DNA of 64,000 nt from Isoperla grammatica (lineage: Eukaryota; Arthropoda; Insecta; Plecoptera; Perlodidae). A model generated the notes under the pieces. It ran no database searches. It was not told the origin of the DNA and worked only from the letters and a program-made list of their open reading frames with translations. Made by a program: the position numbers and the translations under genes. Shown here piece after piece: positions 60,746 to 64,000 of this stretch (position 1 is the stretch's first letter; every line of letters begins with the position of its first letter). The stretch spans positions 8,263,111 through 8,327,110 of the forward strand of contig OX246741.1 of assembly GCA_945910005.1 (NCBI GenBank). The letters are read 5' to 3'.

Positions 60746-61281
60746 ACAGGGCACGGATTTACAAGAGGTCCTAAGTCTTTTTTTGGTCTTCTTATCTCTA
60801 AAACCGGTCTTACTATGAACCTCTTGTGAATCCAAGAAAATATCTGAGAATAGGCCTAGGCCTAGACTTTAAAACATAATGCTCATTGTGCCCTTGTTCC
60901 TACCAGGAATTAGTAACTTCTTCATGTGACCTGGGTCTGGTTTTACAGGAGGTCCAAAGTTATGGTCGGTGCACAATAGCCCGGGAAGGGCTCCGGTAAC
61001 GGTAACGGGAAAGTTCGCTATAATTTAACATTGCCCGGTAACGTTAACGATAACAGGAAGCTCCTTCTCGGGCTATTGTGCACCGACCATTAGGCCGGTC
61101 TTAGAGTTATGGTCGGTGCACAATAGCCCGGGAAGGAGCTTCCCGTTGGCGTTAACGTTACCGGGCAATGTTAAATTATAGCGAACTTTCCCGTTACCGT
61201 TACCGGAGCTCCTTCCCGGGCTATTGTGCACCGACCATAAGTCCAGAAAAAGACTTAGACCTCTTGTGAATGCGGCCCCTG
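60746..61281. mobile_element. TIR element carrying two palindromic MITEs
   Basis: The left end CAGGGCACGGATTTACAAGA, followed by GGTCCTAAGTC, matches the complement of the right end (GACTTAGACCTCTTGTGAAT, then GCGGCCCCTG). Between them are two copies (60963-61089 and 61110-61237) of a near-perfect palindrome. Part of the body recurs inverted at 36325-36480. Flanks do not show a clear target duplication. Confidence 0.75.
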
Positions 61282-61436
61282 GAATATAGCATTTAAAAAA
61301 TACTGTCATCCATATGGTCAGTGCACAATAGCCCGGGAAGGAGTAACGGTAACGGGAAAGTTCGCTATAATTTAACATTGCCTGGTAACGTTAACGGTAA
61401 CGGGAAGCTCCTTTCCGGGCTATTGTGCACCGACCA
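60963..61436. repeat. Three copies of a 122-128-bp palindromic MITE
   Basis: Copies at 60963-61089, 61110-61237 and 61315-61436 each start TGGTCGGTGCACAATAGCCC (one copy TGGTCAGTG) and end with the complement. Internal GGTAACGGTAACGGGAAAG and TTTAACATTGCCYGGTAACG segments lie in opposite orientation in the middle copy. No coding. Confidence 0.9.
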
Positions 61437-61796
61437 TAAGGGTTGTTCAATTGACGAATGCAGGCCTAGGCCTATATATAATTACAAATCCTTGAATTCG
61501 TGTTTGGTTCTTATGAAACCACATAGGCTATGCTTTTTCAGTGTTGTGCAGCTTTTCAAACACTAAAAACTAGGCCTATGAATGCGGCCAGTTATCTTGA
61601 ATGGATTTGTAATCGATTAAACGTTAATCAATAAACTTTCGAACTTAAAAAATACATTCTTGTGTAGTAGCCTATCTCTCGTCTTCTATGTTGTGCATTT
61701 CAATTAATGATTACCTGTGGATGTAAAGGGGGGCATAAAGGGAAAACCAATGCCACACATCTATCTATTGACTTTGTCTGGCAGGCTCAAACCATC

Positions 61797-63227
61797 ATGG
61801 AAGAAGATAAGGAGCAGAACTTCATGGAGGTAGACCACAAACTGGAGAACATTTCATATCTTGAGGATGGAAAGTTCCATACGATTCTGGAAATCAAAAC
61901 AGAGAGCACGTCGGGTGACTTTGACGGTAAGCACCGTCGTTTGTAGTAGGGACGGGACTGATAAACGTTTATGATGGGTTAGCTGGTTATTAACAGCAGT
62001 AGATGATCAACATTTCTCATAGATCAGTCAGTAAAAAAATATGAAAATTTACTTTTTATGACTACAAAAGTATGAAAGTAGCTATTTTGTAGGCCTATTG
62101 TTATTTTTTATATCGGTACAAACTTACATCTGTAGACGCCTTCAATTCAGTAACCTGTACATTGGGCCAAATTATGTACATTAGTTAGCCATGCAAAATA
62201 AGTTTTGCTTACATAGCATGACCTATTTCCTCTTAACTGGATTAACAAAAGAAAATTTCAAACATTCCAATCATTATAGTTGTCATTAGGAAAAGATCCA
62301 ATTAACTAGTATAAATCCTTTAGACCTAGTTGGCTTCCAAAATAAAAACCGCAAGGATTGTCATATTAAAAACGTTTTTAAGCTGGGCCTGGATTCACAA
62401 AGAAGCCTAATTCTCTAAGTTGTCCTAAGTTTGATGAAATAAACTGATGAAAACTGCTTTTAAATAACATGTAAAGTTATTTTATTTAACAATTTAACTT
62501 CATGAGAACAATCTCTACATTTTGTGTAATGGTTGCTATGCAGTTGCTAGGGACAAGCAAAATCAACAAACTAAATAGAATCATTGTTGTCCAAGTGCTT
62601 TGCAAATACTTGAAGGCAAAGCCACTTGGATTATTCCAAACCACTTGAAGAGTGATATAGCGCACTTTCTCCAACAAAGTTGTCCCACCAAAATTTGCCT
62701 AACAACACCTTTGTGAAGCCGGGCCCTGGTGTTTATTTCTTACAAAACTAAAAAACTAAAAGTTGTTTATTAATCACTTTTTCAATATTGTGCAGTGTTC
62801 TCAAGATAGTATTACAAAAACACGTTAATTGTACGAGGATCTAATAATGAGACTATCTTTACCATTAATCTAGACAATTGGAAAAATCATTGGTGCTAGG
62901 TTGTAGGCCTAAGTTAAATGGGTTAAAGTTAAGCTGGGTTTTTAGTTAAAACCTAGTAGCAAATGTTTCCAATTTATCCAGTGTTAAACTTTTGACAACA
63001 TTTGTGCACCCCTGCAGATAACGTCTGCGATCCGTTGGGTATTCCAACCTCGGAAGGAGAGGCGTGTCGGACGTTCCTTCTAGACGAACTACCCGTGCAG
63101 TCCGTCAAGCAAGAGTTTGGCGTTCCATCTCGGGAATGTCGTGAATTGCAGTCGAGCTCGCTACGAGAGGAACCTGTCACTTACGTCATTGAGAAGACGG
63201 AGAAACTCGACAATGGCGATCGTCAAG
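61797..63227 (+). CDS. N-terminal exons of an unidentified acidic protein with SUMO-type motifs (runs out of window)
   Basis: Coding exon 61797-61926 (ATG after a CTGGCAG acceptor at about 61783; ends GACG|GTAAGC, phase 1) joins 63018-63227 (after CCTGCAG, ends CAAG|GTAAGC, phase 1). The 113 residues begin MEEDKEQNFMEVDHKLENIS and are strongly acidic. Two sequences fit the SUMO consensus (hydrophobic-K-x-E): IKTE in EIKTESTSGDF and VKQE in SVKQEFGVPS. Short acidic leaders with IKTE/VKQE motifs are typical of arthropod zinc-finger and other nuclear regulator genes, but no DNA-binding domain is visible before the edge. Exon edges are good; identity is unknown. Confidence 0.65.
62385..62726. mobile_element. 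MITE with GGGCC-type inverted ends
   Basis: Left GGGCCTGGATTCACAAAG, right CTTTGTGAAGCCGGGCCC (complementary with two mismatches). About 340 bp, in the intron of the acidic protein gene. Ends resemble PIF/Harbinger-like elements, but no TWA duplication is visible. Confidence 0.7.
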
Positions 63228-63408
63228 GTAAGCTTGCTGCAGCTCTATTGTGATGTATTCTACATGTTGTACACGTCTACATCTGGACATGAACAAAGTA
63301 AAAAAAGCTTAACACGATACACAACATAACAATAATATGTAATGATTATCTACAACACATTTTCAAACTATGTCGGGTTAATTGGTGGTTTTCCACCCTT
63401 GTCCAGGC

Positions 63409-64000
63409 CATCTGAAACCATCTAATACCATGTCGTATAGCAACCATCTGCTACGTGTTGCATAGCAACAATCTAATACCATGTTGTATAGCAACTATCT
63501 GCTACATGTTGCATAGCAACCATCTAATACCATGTTGTATAGCAACTATCTGCTACGTGTTGCATAGCAACCATCTAATACCATGTCGTATAGCAACTAT
63601 CTGCTACGTGTCGCTTCGCAACCATCTAATACCATGTCATATAGCAACTATCTGCTACGTGTTGCATAGCAACCATCTAATACCATGTCGTATAGCAACT
63701 ATCTGCTACGTGTCGCTTCGCAACCATCAAATACCATGTTGTATAGCAACTATCTGCTACGTGTTGCATAGCAACCATCTAATACCATGTCGTATAGCAA
63801 CTATCTGCTTCGTGTTGCATAGCAACCATCTAATACCATGTCGCATAGGAACCATCTAATACCATGTCGCATAGGAACCATCTAATACCATGTCGTATAG
63901 CAACCATCTGCTACGTGTTGCATAGAAATCATCTAATACCATGTTTCATAGCAACCATCTGCTACGTGTTGCATAGCAACCATCTTATACCATGTCGTAT
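63409..64000. repeat. 51-bp minisatellite extending beyond the window
   Basis: More than ten copies of a 51-bp unit built from two related half-units, CATCTAATACCATGTYGTAT then AGCAAC, and TATCTGCTACGTGTTGCATA then GCAAC. The unit is a multiple of three, so a 17-residue repeated frame (...HSNHLIPCRIATICYV...) stays open for 134 codons. It is not treated as a gene. Confidence 0.95.

Noticed and set aside
63455..63859. 134-residue Cys/His-rich repeat protein, or a CRISPR-like array
   Set aside because: It is a minisatellite with a 51-bp period. There are no unique spacers and the genome is eukaryotic.

Overview
This is an animal nuclear genomic window, most likely from an arthropod and probably an insect. 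The genes have GT-AG introns and AT-rich noncoding DNA. One gene is a protostome-type chemosensory ionotropic receptor, another a secreted glycine-rich protein with arthropod cuticle-like composition, and the introns and spacers are full of non-LTR retrotransposons, tRNA-headed SINEs and small DNA transposons. There are no operons or bacterial features. I cannot name the species.

Layout. (1) 543-1481 (+): last two exons of an NHL-repeat protein whose 5' part lies outside the window. (2) 4015-8237 and 9536-15176 (+): two tandem six-exon genes for secreted trypsin-fold proteins that have lost the catalytic serine and histidine but keep the eight disulfide cysteines. Both end in GPI-like hydrophobic tails. 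(3) 16524-19575 (+): a two-exon reticulon with an unexplained phase-0/phase-0 open segment in its intron. (4) 19576-25741: repeats and a dead reverse-transcriptase fragment. (5) 25742-35648 (-): a four-exon gene spread over 9.9 kb for a secreted glycine-rich protein with a furin-like site, behind a good TATA box. (6) 36501-38245 (-): a 5'-truncated LINE. (7) 38250-45170: SINEs, MITEs and tandem duplications. (8) 45295-52281 (-), possibly with a first exon at 58079-58235: an ionotropic receptor. An antisense LINE with an intact 1012-residue ORF2 sits at 53026-57612, between the possible first exon and the rest. (9) 58236-61796: hAT-like and palindromic elements. (10) 61797-63227 (+): first coding exons of an unidentified acidic protein with SUMO-type motifs. 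(11) 63409-64000: a 51-bp minisatellite running off the window.

The most striking signal is structural. In four genes, short local tandem duplications cover an exon-intron boundary or the stop-codon end of the last exon: a 45-bp in-frame duplicate acceptor, a 151-bp duplicate acceptor, a triplicated acceptor, a five-fold repeated donor, a 163-bp exon duplication, and 65-bp and 124-bp duplications over stop codons. Most copies create decoy or alternative splice sites. A second strong signal is a family of tiny (61-84 bp) foldback transposons with 9-bp target duplications, alongside two hAT-like elements with perfect 8-bp target duplications and a PIF/Harbinger-like MITE.

All gene models were built by hand from splice-site phase and protein similarity known from memory. 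No alignment or database search was run.
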